Origin: Paraburkholderia sediminicola
GTDB taxonomy: Bacteria > Pseudomonadota > Gammaproteobacteria > Burkholderiales > Burkholderiaceae
DNA: 64,000 bases
Assembly: GCF_902859805.1 (NCBI RefSeq)
Contig: NZ_CADIKC010000018.1
Location: forward strand, 49,299 to 113,298
Reading direction: 5' to 3'
Part shown: positions 44,671 to 53,341 of the stretch, piece by piece
How positions within the stretch are numbered: the first letter of the stretch is position 1
Layout: every line of letters starts with the position of its first letter
Notes under the pieces: generated by a model
Databases searched by the model: none
What the model was told of the DNA's origin: nothing
What the model saw: the letters and a program-made list of their open reading frames with translations, nothing else
Made by a program: the position numbers and the translations under genes

Positions 44671-46887
44671 ATGGTGTGGACGATAGGCACGAGGCAGCGT
44701 GCGATCACAGTGACAGTGAAGGGGATATTTTGCGCAGCGACTGTGGGCCATGCGTACGCGCAGGTGACACAACCAGCGAAGGACACGCAAGCGACAAGCG
44801 TCGCGGGACAAGCCGATGTGAAACCCGGCGTCACGCTGTCGGAGATTAAAGTGGAAGACGCGGCAAACGCGGCGTCAGTCGGACTCGTCGGCAAACGCAC
44901 CGCGACCGGCACGAAGACCGACACACCGATCGCCGAAGTTCCTCAAACGATCAACGTCGTCACTGCGCAGCAGATCGAAATGACCGGCGCGACCGACCTT
45001 AATCAGGCGCTGCGCTACTTGCCAGGCTTCGCATCGTTTGGATCCGACAGCCGCACAGACCTGTATGCGGTGCTGCGCGGCTTTACTCCCACCTTGTTCA
45101 TCGACGGGTTGCAAGCGCCGAATACAACGCCCATTGCGAGTTGGCGCGTCGACCCGTACATGATCGACAGCATCACTGTGCTACGCGGGCCGACGTCGGT
45201 TCTGTATGGGGCAGGAGATCCGGGTGCGATCGTCGACGTGCAAACCAGACGGGCCGACGGCGAGCGCGTGCGCGAGGTGGACGTGCAGGTCGGCAACTAC
45301 GCGCGCAAACAGATAATGTTCGACATCGGCGACACGCTCGACGCCGACGGTAAATACGCGTATCGCTTCGTGGGAGACGCGCGCGACGGCAACGCAGTGA
45401 CCGGACCGCATGCGGACCAACGCGTCGCGCTTGCGCCGTCGTTTCGCTGGCGACCGGATGCTGGCACTTCGCTGACGCTCACGGCGACCTACCTGCAAGA
45501 CTGGAATGATATTTCGCACAACTTCCTGCCTGCGCAGGGCACCGTCGTGCCAAACCCGAATGGGCAGCTGTCGCATGACGTCTACACGGGAGAACCGACA
45601 TTCAATGACTACCGCAAGAAGCAATCGTCGCTCGGCTACCAGTTCTCGCACGACCTCGATTCCATCTGGACGTTAAACCAGAACCTGCGCTGGATGCACC
45701 TGTCGCTCAGCGACGCGTCGGTCTTTGGCGGCGGCTTTGCCCCGGGCAGCACGACCGATATCACGCGTTACGCAGGGCTGTTTCAGCCCAATTACAGCCG
45801 CTTCGACATCGACAACAACGCGCAGGCACGTTTTGGTACTGGCCAGCTCGAGCATACTGTGCTGCTCGGCTTTCAGTACAACCGGCAAACGACGACCGAC
45901 AGCGTATCGCTCGCACTGGCGCCGGAGCTCAACCTTTACAACCCGGTCTACACGCCGATCACGACCGCGATCTTCTCGGGCCCGACGTCGCTCGGCCGCC
46001 AGGAGCAGTACACGACGATGAACACGTTCGGCGTGTACGCGCAGGACCAGGTCAAATGGAATCGCTGGACCTTGACGCTCGGCGGCCGCGAGGATTGGGT
46101 CAACACGCGCCTCAACGACTACGTGGCCCGTAAGCAGACCAACCAGGATGTCAGCGCGTTCTCGGGCCGCGTCGGCCTCACGTACCAGGGTGACTACGGG
46201 CTGTCGCCGTACATTGGCTATTCGACATCGTTCAATCCGGTCATCGGCGTAGACATGTTCGGCGGCGGATTGCCCGCGCCGACGCGCGGCAGGCAGATCG
46301 AGGCTGGCCTGCGCTGGCAGCCGGCCCACAAGAACCTGATGTTGAGCGCAGCCGTCTATCAGATCAACCAGACGAACGTCGTGACACCGGCGCCGACGAA
46401 CCTCGATCCGACAGGAACGTCTTCCGTGCAGACCGGAGAGGTGCGTTCGCGCGGTATCGAGCTGAGCGCGGTCGGAAACGTGACGCGCGAACTCTCCATT
46501 ATCGCGTCGTACATCTATCAGGACGTGAAGAGCGTAAAGGCAAACGACGCGTCGCTGAACAACTGGCCGGTCGACATTCCTCGCCCTCGCCAGATGGCGT
46601 CCCTGTGGACCGACTGGACATGGCATACAGGAGCGCTCGCCGGCTTCGGGATTGGTGGTGGGATCCGCTACCAGAGCTCGTCCGCCGGTGCGCCGGACAA
46701 CTCGCTGACGGTCGCAAGCTATACGCTGTACGACGCGGCGCTCCACTATCAGATGCGCAACTGGCGTTTCACACTGAACGCGACAAACCTGTTCGACCGT
46801 CACTACATCAGCGGCTGCCAATCGTACTCGGTCTGCGCATTCGGCAACGAGCGAACCGTGCTAGCCAACGCGAAATACACCTGGTGA
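44671..46887 (+). CDS. TonB-dependent siderophore receptor
   Basis: A 738-residue outer-membrane receptor importing an iron-siderophore complex with TonB energy. After a signal peptide ending HAYAQ (residues 1-31), the plug domain (about 60-200) shows TDTPIAEVPQTINVVTAQQIEMTGATDLNQAL, the LRGF motif and RVDPYMIDSITVLRGPTSVLYGAGDPGAIVDV, all typical of FhuA/FoxA-type siderophore receptors. The 22-strand barrel ends with the aromatic C-terminal strand NERTVLANAKYTW. No FecR-like regulator, siderophore biosynthesis or ABC transporter gene is next to it, so it is an orphan receptor for an unidentified, perhaps foreign, siderophore. The start at 44671 is chosen as the signal-peptide start; an open frame continues upstream to 44569. 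Confidence 0.92.
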   Translation: MVWTIGTRQRAITVTVKGIFCAATVGHAYAQVTQPAKDTQATSVAGQADVKPGVTLSEIKVEDAANAASVGLVGKRTATGTKTDTPIAEVPQTINVVTAQQIEMTGATDLNQALRYLPGFASFGSDSRTDLYAVLRGFTPTLFIDGLQAPNTTPIASWRVDPYMIDSITVLRGPTSVLYGAGDPGAIVDVQTRRADGERVREVDVQVGNYARKQIMFDIGDTLDADGKYAYRFVGDARDGNAVTGPHADQRVALAPSFRWRPDAGTSLTLTATYLQDWNDISHNFLPAQGTVVPNPNGQLSHDVYTGEPTFNDYRKKQSSLGYQFSHDLDSIWTLNQNLRWMHLSLSDASVFGGGFAPGSTTDITRYAGLFQPNYSRFDIDNNAQARFGTGQLEHTVLLGFQYNRQTTTDSVSLALAPELNLYNPVYTPITTAIFSGPTSLGRQEQYTTMNTFGVYAQDQVKWNRWTLTLGGREDWVNTRLNDYVARKQTNQDVSAFSGRVGLTYQGDYGLSPYIGYSTSFNPVIGVDMFGGGLPAPTRGRQIEAGLRWQPAHKNLMLSAAVYQINQTNVVTPAPTNLDPTGTSSVQTGEVRSRGIELSAVGNVTRELSIIASYIYQDVKSVKANDASLNNWPVDIPRPRQMASLWTDWTWHTGALAGFGIGGGIRYQSSSAGAPDNSLTVASYTLYDAALHYQMRNWRFTLNATNLFDRHYISGCQSYSVCAFGNERTVLANAKYTW

Positions 46888-46907
46888 CGAAGCATCCCCG
46901 ATTTTTT

Positions 46908-46946
46908 GGGGGCGCGTCAGACAACGGCGCAACCGGCAGCGCCCCC
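46908..46946. terminator. GC-rich inverted repeat between convergent genes
   Basis: GGGGGCGC pairs with GCGCCCCC about 23 bp later. It lies in the 67-bp gap between the convergent receptor and SDR genes, as expected for a bidirectional terminator. A T run precedes rather than follows it on the plus strand. Confidence 0.4.
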
Positions 46947-46954
46947 GTGTTGCT

Positions 46955-47665
46955 TTAGTGCCCAGCGCTCTGACCGCCGTCGACGTGCAGAATTTCGCCC
47001 GTCACGAACGGCGCCGCATCCAGATACAGGATCGCGTTGACGATGTCGCTCATCTCGCCCATATGGCCCATCGGGTGAAGTGCGCCGAGCGCCCCGTGCG
47101 TTTCGGCTGAGTGCATCGGCGACTTGATGATGCCGGGTGAAACCGCGTTCGCACGGATGCCACGCTTCGCATATTCGATTGCGAGTGACTTCGTGGCGGC
47201 GTTCAGACCGCCTTTGGTCAACGATGCCAGCACCGACGGCACACCGTCGATAGCGTGGTCGGCCAGGGTCGTCGTGATGCTGACCACATGGCCACTGTTG
47301 TTCTTCTCCATCTCGGCGATCGCCAACTGCGTGATGTAGAAGAAACCGTTCAGATTCACGCCCGTCATCACAGCGTAGTCTTCTGAGGTATAGCTGGTAA
47401 ATGGTTTGGCAATGAAGACACCGGCGTTGTTGACCAGCGTGTCGATGCGGCCGAAGCGCGCCACACCCTCGGCGATCACGCGACGCGCCGTCGCGGGATC
47501 GGCGATGTCCCCCGCCACGGTCACGATGTTGGGATCGTCGGACGGCGCGATACTGCGTGCCGTTGCGACGATGCGGTAATCAAGCTTGCGGAATGCCTTG
47601 ACGGTCTCGGCGCCGATGCCTTGCGATGCGCCAGTAACAACTACGACCTTTTGCGACGTGCTCAT
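46955..47665 (-). CDS. short-chain dehydrogenase/reductase with an atypical active site
   Basis: A 236-residue classical SDR. The NAD(P)-binding motif is VVVVTGASQGIGAETVKAF near residue 8, with NNAGVFIAKPF near 80, a likely catalytic Ser in HVVSITTTLADHA near 125, and SPGIIKSPMHSAETHG near 175. The YxxxK motif is not intact: the stretch is SVLASLTKGGLNAATKSL, with Ala where the catalytic Tyr should be and the Lys kept. I recall the same substitution in related Burkholderia SDRs, so it may be a subfamily trait. The role could be reductase with altered chemistry, or non-catalytic binding. It ends 67 bp from the receptor gene stop. Confidence 0.88.
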   Translation of the reverse strand: MSTSQKVVVVTGASQGIGAETVKAFRKLDYRIVATARSIAPSDDPNIVTVAGDIADPATARRVIAEGVARFGRIDTLVNNAGVFIAKPFTSYTSEDYAVMTGVNLNGFFYITQLAIAEMEKNNSGHVVSITTTLADHAIDGVPSVLASLTKGGLNAATKSLAIEYAKRGIRANAVSPGIIKSPMHSAETHGALGALHPMGHMGEMSDIVNAILYLDAAPFVTGEILHVDGGQSAGH

Positions 47666-47872
47666 GGAATACCTCGAATATTAGATTGGGCTTTCTTGCC
47701 CACCGGGCCGGTGGCTCCGATAGGTGCCTAATCTAGGTGTATTCACGCGCTGAGCAAACACCCGCTATGGACAAACTATTTTGCGTGAGCGGAACAAATG
47801 GGATCGACGGTGACGTCCTGTGCGAACGAATCGGGTGACTTGCCGTGGGTCGACGCGAGCCCCGCGCCCCTA

Positions 47873-48577
47873 TCAGCCCTCGCCGCCAGGCACCGCGGCA
47901 TTCAACACCAACGAAAGCGTGCCCACCAGAATGAGGCTCGATGCCCAGACTGCGTCCAGGTTGAACCAGCTCCGTGACACGAACTTGAGCCCGAGGTAGC
48001 GATAGACCAACCAGGCCAGCAGCCCGCCGACGGCGATCATGGCGGTCGCATGGACGCCTGAGACAAGCAGCGCCATGCCCAGATTGGCGTCGATCAGGGT
48101 GCGCGCGGCCTGATGCCCACGGTCCATGTCGTAGGACCGGCAAAGGCCGAGGTAGATCGGCACCAGCATCAGTCCAGCGCCGTGCGCGATAGCAACGGCG
48201 AAGGACCAGAGCGCAAGCCGCGACGGCGGGATACGCGCGAGTACCCGCGGATGGCGCCGCCAGATCAGAAGGCAGACGCCAAAGCCGATGACCAGCACAC
48301 TCGCGCCGATCTGGATCTCGCGCTGCCAGGTGAGCAGCATCGCCAGCATCGCGAAGGGCACGATCACTACGAACATGGCCAACACATGCCCCGCCGCGAG
48401 ATACAGAAGCGCGGAGAACAGCGCCCGAGCACGTTTGTCCATCAGCCCGCTCGAAACGGCAAGCGGCCATCCCATCGCCGGGTTGAGCCCGTGATAGAGG
48501 CCGCTCGCCGCGACGGCTAACCAGAGGCCGGTCTGCGGCCAGCCGCTCCCAATCAAATCCCCACCGACGGGTAGCAA
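47873..48577 (-). CDS. membrane protein overlapping the methanethiol oxidase gene
   Basis: A 234-residue integral membrane protein with about six hydrophobic segments. It contains VAASGLYHGLNPAMGWPLAVSSGLMDKRA near residues 20-48 and repeated HG motifs (FAVAIAHGAGLMLVPIYLGL near 125, LLVSGVHATAMIAVGGLLAWL near 165). The HGLNPAMGW-type histidine motifs recall metal or small-molecule transport proteins of the SoxE/UreJ/NicO group, but I do not recognise the exact family. The first in-frame start (TTG at 48577) overlaps the last 25 bp of the SBP56 gene, which indicates translational coupling; the true start may be a few codons later. The coupling suggests a joint function with methanethiol oxidase. 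Confidence 0.72.
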   Translation of the reverse strand: MLPVGGDLIGSGWPQTGLWLAVAASGLYHGLNPAMGWPLAVSSGLMDKRARALFSALLYLAAGHVLAMFVVIVPFAMLAMLLTWQREIQIGASVLVIGFGVCLLIWRRHPRVLARIPPSRLALWSFAVAIAHGAGLMLVPIYLGLCRSYDMDRGHQAARTLIDANLGMALLVSGVHATAMIAVGGLLAWLVYRYLGLKFVSRSWFNLDAVWASSLILVGTLSLVLNAAVPGGEG

Positions 48578-49959
48578 AACGAATCGGTCGAGCAGTCGCC
48601 GCCTTCGAGCCGGATCTGGTGAGCCCGGTACCCGTCGGGAAAGTCGACCCAGTAGTCGTCGGCTAGCGCAAGGCCGCCGCCCGGTTCAGCCCGCGCCATG
48701 ACCTGTGCCGCGGGCACGCCGTCGGGGTAGAACTGGTTGTCCCACGTCGAGTAGAGCGAGTTGGTCCAGTAGACACGTTTCCCGTCACGGCTGATCTCGA
48801 CCATCTGCGGACCACCCGCGAAGGTTTGACCGTTCGGGTGAGGCGTGCGCCGCACGATCCCACCGATGTGGACCGATCCTGTGAGCTTCGGCTTGCGGGG
48901 TTCCGTCACGTCGTACTGGCGCATTTCGCCGGTCCCCCAACAGGCGACGTACAGGAATTTGTCATCGATGGAGAGATCGATATCGGTGACGAGCGGCGGC
49001 ACCGCGCCGAATCCCTGAAGCAGGGGCGGAAGCAGTTCTGGGTCCGCCGGCTCGGGCGGAATCGTCGCGGTTTTCTCGATGTGAAACTTTCCATCCTCCC
49101 GCCACCAGGTCCAGATCGATCCTTCTAGGTTCGTCGTATCCACCACCACGCCGATGAAGCCGTATTCGCGGCTGGGATCGTGCGCGGGCCGTACTTCGAG
49201 GCCCATTTGATGGTTGGCGCCGAGGTCGATCGTCTGCACGTTGCGCCTCGCCCGCAAATCCCAGAAGTGGATGTGGTGCCCGTACTTGTTCGAGAGAAGA
49301 TCTTCGGGGACGATCCCATTCTCGAATTGCGGCGGCAACGCCCACTCGCTCGACACCATGTAGTCGCGCGGCAGGTTCCACCAGAAATCGTAGTGTTTTT
49401 CCTGGAGCCCACGGTCGATTTCCCAGCGGCCGAGAACCTCGAAGGTCTCGCAGTCCATGATGAAAATCCCCGGCGGCCCGTCTGTGCCATCCTTCCCCGC
49501 GCCGCCGAGCGTGCTGACGTAGATGCCTTCAGGTCCGCAATGAACCGTGTGAGGACGCGAGTAGCCCGTCTTGCGGAAGATTTCCTCGGGTTCGATGATC
49601 TTGTGGATTTTCGCCTGCGTCGGATGGGGCTTGGTATCCACGATGTAAATGCGCGAGGAGCGCATGCCCGGAATGATCAGATAACGCCGTTCGAGGAAGG
49701 CGTGGCCGGTCAGCGGCGAGAGTGACGACGAGCACGCATTCCAGCCAAAGTGATGAAATTCGTCCCCCTTGTTCGGCACCGGCACCGTGTGAACCACCTG
49801 GCTGTAAGTGGGCGATCCGGGCTTCACGTCGACAACAGCGAGCGCATCGGGCTGCGAGAAATCGGGACTGAGCAGCAGCGTGTAAGCGAAGTCTTCCGCT
49901 GGCGCGTCCATGGCGAGTTTCGGCGATGCGTGGAACGTAGGATCTGGGCGCATTCCCAT
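48553..49959 (-). CDS. methanethiol oxidase (SBP56/selenium-binding protein family)
   Basis: A 468-residue beta-propeller protein of the SBP56 family, whose bacterial members (MtoX) are copper-dependent methanethiol oxidases giving formaldehyde, H2S and H2O2. Family blocks include DEFHHFGWNACSSSL near residue 67, YSRPHTVHCGPEGIYVSTLGG near 133, HYDFWWNLPRDYMVSSEWA near 190, KYGHHIHFWDLRARRNVQTIDLG near 223 and HPNGQTFAGGPQMVEISRDGKRVYWTNSLYS near 370. The His-rich motifs are the likely copper ligands. No signal peptide is visible, although periplasmic MtoX members have one, so cytosolic location or a missed upstream start must be considered. An AGGAGGACC ribosome binding site supports the ATG at 49959. 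No SCO1-like gene is adjacent. Confidence 0.9.
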   Translation of the reverse strand: MGMRPDPTFHASPKLAMDAPAEDFAYTLLLSPDFSQPDALAVVDVKPGSPTYSQVVHTVPVPNKGDEFHHFGWNACSSSLSPLTGHAFLERRYLIIPGMRSSRIYIVDTKPHPTQAKIHKIIEPEEIFRKTGYSRPHTVHCGPEGIYVSTLGGAGKDGTDGPPGIFIMDCETFEVLGRWEIDRGLQEKHYDFWWNLPRDYMVSSEWALPPQFENGIVPEDLLSNKYGHHIHFWDLRARRNVQTIDLGANHQMGLEVRPAHDPSREYGFIGVVVDTTNLEGSIWTWWREDGKFHIEKTATIPPEPADPELLPPLLQGFGAVPPLVTDIDLSIDDKFLYVACWGTGEMRQYDVTEPRKPKLTGSVHIGGIVRRTPHPNGQTFAGGPQMVEISRDGKRVYWTNSLYSTWDNQFYPDGVPAAQVMARAEPGGGLALADDYWVDFPDGYRAHQIRLEGGDCSTDSFCYPSVGI

Positions 49960-50095
49960 GACGGGGTCCTCCTGTCGATCTGGTTCGGGGCCGGTCGCGG
50001 CGAGAGCGACCGGTTATTTCGCCAACTTCAGCGCGCTTCGCCGTTCGGCATACTCAAGCGCGTTGCTGCACTCTCATTGTCGCGCCGTCGGACCG

Positions 50096-50390
50096 TCAGT
50101 GCCGCACGCCCCAACGCCGAACGCTCACGCGCTCGAGCATATCGAACACCAGATGCTCGATCAGCAGGCCAATCACGACGACCGCAGCCAGCCCGGCGAA
50201 AACGCGATCCGTATACAACTCGTTGCGATTCTCAAAGATATACCACCCAGGCCCACTGCTGCCGGAACTCGCTCCGAATACGAGTTCCGCGGCGATAAGT
50301 GTGCGCAACGCAAAGGCCCAGCCCACGCGCAAGCGGCCACAGCGCGATGGAAGGCAACAGGTTGAACATCGCCGTCAGCACGTATCGTGG
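50096..50390 (-). pseudogene. relic of a sulfonate/taurine-type ABC transporter permease
   Basis: The C-terminal part reads WAFALRTLIAAELVFGASSG, then LYTDRVFAGLAAVVVIGLLIEHL and a terminal VRRWGVRH, clearly the end of a SsuC/TauC-like permease. About 20 codons of an earlier membrane segment (VLTAMFNLLPSIALWPLARG) sit just upstream in a different frame, with the intervening part of the protein deleted. No start codon or N-terminal half is present. The gene is therefore a decayed remnant. It lies 22 bp beyond the stop of the TauD-like dioxygenase gene, suggesting a former alkanesulfonate uptake operon. Confidence 0.75.
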
Positions 50391-50411
50391 TTGTGGCGGG
50401 CCGCGTTGCCG

Positions 50412-51317
50412 TCAGAACGGCACGTCGCCTTCAATCGTCGTGCGATACAGTTTGCGACGCAGATGATCGGGCGTGCCGGCCGCCAGATGCATTAGCGAGC
50501 GGTTGTCCCAGAACACCATGTCGTGTTCGGACCATTGATGCCGGTACAAATGCTCGGGGCGCACACTGTGCGCGAAAATTTCTTCGAGAAGCGACTTGCT
50601 CTCGTCTTCCGGCAAGCCGATCACACGGGTCGTGAAATGTTCGCTGACGAAGAGCGCGCGGCGCCCGGTCTCTGGATGCGTGCGCACAATCGGCTGCACA
50701 ACCGGTTTCACCTGTGCGATCTGCTCCGCCGACAGATTCGGCCGCCATGGGCTGCGCTTCTGCAATTCCGCATATTTCGCGAGATACGTATGTTCAGCCG
50801 AACGCCCTTCCACCGCGTTACGCAAGTGCGCCGGCAACGTGTCCCACGCGAGATGCATGTTGGCGAACAGCGTGTCGCCGCCTTCCGAAGGCAGTTCCTG
50901 AGCGTGCAGCAGCGACCCGAGGCTCGGCTTCTCCTTGTACGACAGATCGGAATGCCAGAAATGACCGGCGTCGCCGAGACCGATCGGCTGACCGTTCTCG
51001 ACGATGTTCGAGACGACCAGCACCTCCGGATAACCCGGCAACTGGAATTGATGCAGCACGTGAATCTGCAACGGGCCGAAGCGGCGGCTGAAGGCAATCT
51101 GCTGATCAGGTGTAATGCGTTGATCGCGAAACACCAGCACGTGATGGTCCAGATGCGCACGGTGAATGCGTGCGAAATCCTCCTGACTCAGCGGTTCACG
51201 GAGATCGAGCCCCAGAACTTCAGCGCCGACTGGACCATCGAAAGCGCGAATTTCGATGTGCCCGGCTCGATTGGCATGGCCAGCGGCACTGGCGGCGGTA
51301 GGTGTAAAGGCAGTCAT
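50412..51317 (-). CDS. TauD/TfdA-family Fe(II)/2-oxoglutarate dioxygenase
   Basis: A 301-residue cytosolic dioxygenase that would hydroxylate a taurine, alkanesulfonate, alkylsulfate or phenoxyacetate-like substrate with 2-oxoglutarate and O2. The iron-binding triad is visible: His and Asp in GHFWHSDLSYKEKP near residue 118, and the distal His in WDNRSLMHLAAGTP near 275. The 2-oxoglutarate Arg is in RRKLYRTTIEG at the C-terminus. The substrate cannot be told from sequence. The ATG at 51317 is preferred to a GTG at 51320. The neighbouring permease relic supports a sulfonate-scavenging history. A 7-9-7 palindrome lies about 105 bp upstream. Confidence 0.89.
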   Translation of the reverse strand: MTAFTPTAASAAGHANRAGHIEIRAFDGPVGAEVLGLDLREPLSQEDFARIHRAHLDHHVLVFRDQRITPDQQIAFSRRFGPLQIHVLHQFQLPGYPEVLVVSNIVENGQPIGLGDAGHFWHSDLSYKEKPSLGSLLHAQELPSEGGDTLFANMHLAWDTLPAHLRNAVEGRSAEHTYLAKYAELQKRSPWRPNLSAEQIAQVKPVVQPIVRTHPETGRRALFVSEHFTTRVIGLPEDESKSLLEEIFAHSVRPEHLYRHQWSEHDMVFWDNRSLMHLAAGTPDHLRRKLYRTTIEGDVPF

Positions 51318-51618
51318 CACAGGAAGCTCTTCGTCGAATCTGTTCGAAGGACGCCGGCAAAGGCGAAGTCAGACGAATTTACCGGTGCATGCGCGCGACG
51401 ACAACGAAGCAAATCCCATACGGTTATCTGCTGGAGTGATAACCCCGATGCTTTAACGCGCTGCGGGCCGCGTTCGGCCCCAAGCCCCTGTTCGCTGCAG
51501 GGCCTATCCACCAGAAGCGGTGGTCGAAGCCGCGGTGATTTCAGCCCGCTTCGTGCTCAAGTTCCAGCGTTGATAGGAGGTGAGGCCTTCACCATTGGCG
51601 AGTATGCTCTGTCCGACG
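51318..51618. other. intergenic region upstream of the TauD-like gene
   Basis: A 301-bp gap between the dioxygenase start and the LysR stop, both genes on the minus strand. It contains the palindrome at 51422-51444. No gene was recognised; short plus-strand frames lack start signals. Confidence 0.4.
51422..51444. promoter_or_regulatory. palindrome with GGTTATC/GATAACC arms
   Basis: GGTTATC and its reverse complement GATAACC are separated by nine bases. It lies 105 bp upstream of the TauD-like gene, so an operator for its regulator is possible. No matching copy was noticed elsewhere. Confidence 0.35.
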
Positions 51619-52548
51619 CTAGCCGTTTACCGGCGGCTCAAGCCTTCTCCTGATCACGTCGATCAACGCGCGTACCTTTGCCGTCGGATACCGGGTAGGC
51701 GGAAAGACCGCATAGATGCCCTTGGGTTTGCCGGTCCAATCCGGCAACAGGCGGACCAGCCGACCCGCCGCCACGTCGTCCGCGATCGAAAAATCAGTCA
51801 GCAATCCGAAGCCACCACCCGCCAGTGTCGCCGCACGGGCGGCATCGGCCGTATTCACCAGCAGAACATTCTCGCACCGCACGCTTTGTTTTGCGCCTTT
51901 CGCCCGCTGCAACTCAAGCGTCAGCGGATGCTGCAACACAGATAGCGCAACATGCGGCATGGGCGCGAGCGCAGCCGGTGTCTTAGGCTTGCCCCAGGTA
52001 TCGATGAATTCCGGACTCGCGACGATCCATTTGACGAAACCACCCAGCTTCACCGCGCGGTAGCCCGAGTCGGCGAGTTGCCCCAGACGGATGGCCACGT
52101 CGATGCCTTCCGCGATCAGATCCACATAGTGATCGTTGCAGACCAGTTCGATGTCGAGTTCCGGATACGCACGGCGCATCTCCACCAGCGCGGGCGTCAC
52201 CACCAACGCTCCATAGTCGATCGGCGCATTCACGCGCAACGTGCCGCGTAACGGCGCCGATTCCCCCGACACGGCCGATAGCGCTTCCTCCGCCGCCTGC
52301 AAGATCTTGCAACTTGCCTCGTAGAAGGCCCGCCCGCTTTCGGTCACGCTGAGCCGCCGCGTCGTTCGGACCAGCAGACCCGCGCCGATTTCGCGCTCGA
52401 GCCGCTGCAGATGCGTGCTGACCATGGTTTTGGTCAGGCCGAGACGCGCCGCGGCGGCGGTAAACGAGCCCGCTTCCACCACTGCAACGAAAATCGCAAG
52501 GCGGTTCAGATTGACATCTTTCAGATCTGCCATTCGCCGATTGTCCAT
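51619..52548 (-). CDS. LysR-family transcriptional regulator
   Basis: A 309-residue regulator. The winged helix lies in NRLAIFVAVVEAGSFTAAAARLGLTKTMVSTHLQRLE (residues 15-52 or so); the effector domain (about 95-300) includes LRGTLRVNAPIDYGALVVTPALVEM and GLLTDFSIADDVAAGRLVRLLP. The sequence is of the CrgA/ABC-type subgroup with a TTR-containing linker (VRTTRRLSVTESGRAFY). It is divergent from the glutathione transferase gene with 113 bp between starts, so it probably regulates that gene and the flavin/ferredoxin fusion behind it. An in-frame ATG at 52533 is a possible alternative start. Confidence 0.9.
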   Translation of the reverse strand: MDNRRMADLKDVNLNRLAIFVAVVEAGSFTAAAARLGLTKTMVSTHLQRLEREIGAGLLVRTTRRLSVTESGRAFYEASCKILQAAEEALSAVSGESAPLRGTLRVNAPIDYGALVVTPALVEMRRAYPELDIELVCNDHYVDLIAEGIDVAIRLGQLADSGYRAVKLGGFVKWIVASPEFIDTWGKPKTPAALAPMPHVALSVLQHPLTLELQRAKGAKQSVRCENVLLVNTADAARAATLAGGGFGLLTDFSIADDVAAGRLVRLLPDWTGKPKGIYAVFPPTRYPTAKVRALIDVIRRRLEPPVNG

Positions 52549-52661
52549 CTTTGATTGATTATGTTTTCTAGCTTAGCAGGCTTCTGCGCGGCGCCGCGAG
52601 CCGGTACGCTTACCCCATTCCAGTCGACGGTTGTCGGCTTTCCCCGCCCCAGGAGCTTTCA

Positions 52662-53303
52662 ATGTCTGCCGCCAAACCCGCCCAGCCGATCCGCCTTCAC
52701 ACCACACTCCTCTCCGGGCACGGGCACCGCGTGAAGTTGTTCCTGAGCTTGCTCGATCTGCCCTTTGAAGTGATCGAGCTGAATATGGCTGCCGGCGACA
52801 ATCGTCGTCCGGAATACCTGAAGCTCAATCCGTTCGGCCAGGTCCCAACGATCGAAGACGGCGAGACGGTGCTGTTCGATTCCAACGCAATCCTCGTCTA
52901 TCTGGCGAAACGCTATGGTGACCCGTCATGGCTGCCGGAAGACGCGCTCGGCGCCGCCGCCGTGCAACGGTGGCTGTCGCTCGCGGCCGGACAGATCGCT
53001 TACGGACCGTGCGCAGCGCGGCTGGTCACGGTATTCGGTGCGCCGCTCAATCTCGATACCGCGCAGAAGATCGCCAACAAGCTGTTCGACGTGCTTGACG
53101 CCGAGCTGGCCGGCAAGAACTTCGCCGCGGGAGACCACGTGAGCATTGCCGACATCGCCGCGCACACGTACATCGCCCATGCGCCGGAAGGCGGCGTATC
53201 GCTCGAGCCGTACCCGAATATCCGGGCGTGGCTGCGCCGTGTCGAAGCGCTGCCACGCTTCATCGCGATGCCTGCGACGAAGGCCGGACTGCTCGCCGCC
53301 TAA
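52662..53303 (+). CDS. glutathione S-transferase family protein
   Basis: A 213-residue cytosolic GST. The N-terminal thioredoxin-like domain (about 10-85) has LHTTLLSGHGHRVKLFLSLLDLPFEVIELN and the glutathione-binding cis-Pro and Glu-Ser-type motif in FGQVPTIEDGETVLFDSNAILVYLAKRYG. The C-terminal helical domain (about 95-205) has the conserved ADIAAHTYIAHAPEGG block. Residues HGHRVKL near the catalytic site resemble the bacterial nu/beta-like GSTs. Divergent from LysR and followed after 38 bp by the fusion oxidoreductase gene, which suggests one operon for electrophile or aromatic detoxification. Confidence 0.9.
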   Translation: MSAAKPAQPIRLHTTLLSGHGHRVKLFLSLLDLPFEVIELNMAAGDNRRPEYLKLNPFGQVPTIEDGETVLFDSNAILVYLAKRYGDPSWLPEDALGAAAVQRWLSLAAGQIAYGPCAARLVTVFGAPLNLDTAQKIANKLFDVLDAELAGKNFAAGDHVSIADIAAHTYIAHAPEGGVSLEPYPNIRAWLRRVEALPRFIAMPATKAGLLAA

Positions 53304-53341
53304 CCAGAGAAATGCACACGCCCCAACGGGCAGAGGCCGAT

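Noticed and set aside
45673..46821. 382-codon minus-strand frame opposite the siderophore receptor
   Set aside because: It is antisense to a clear receptor gene, Arg/Val/Ala-rich and without family signature.
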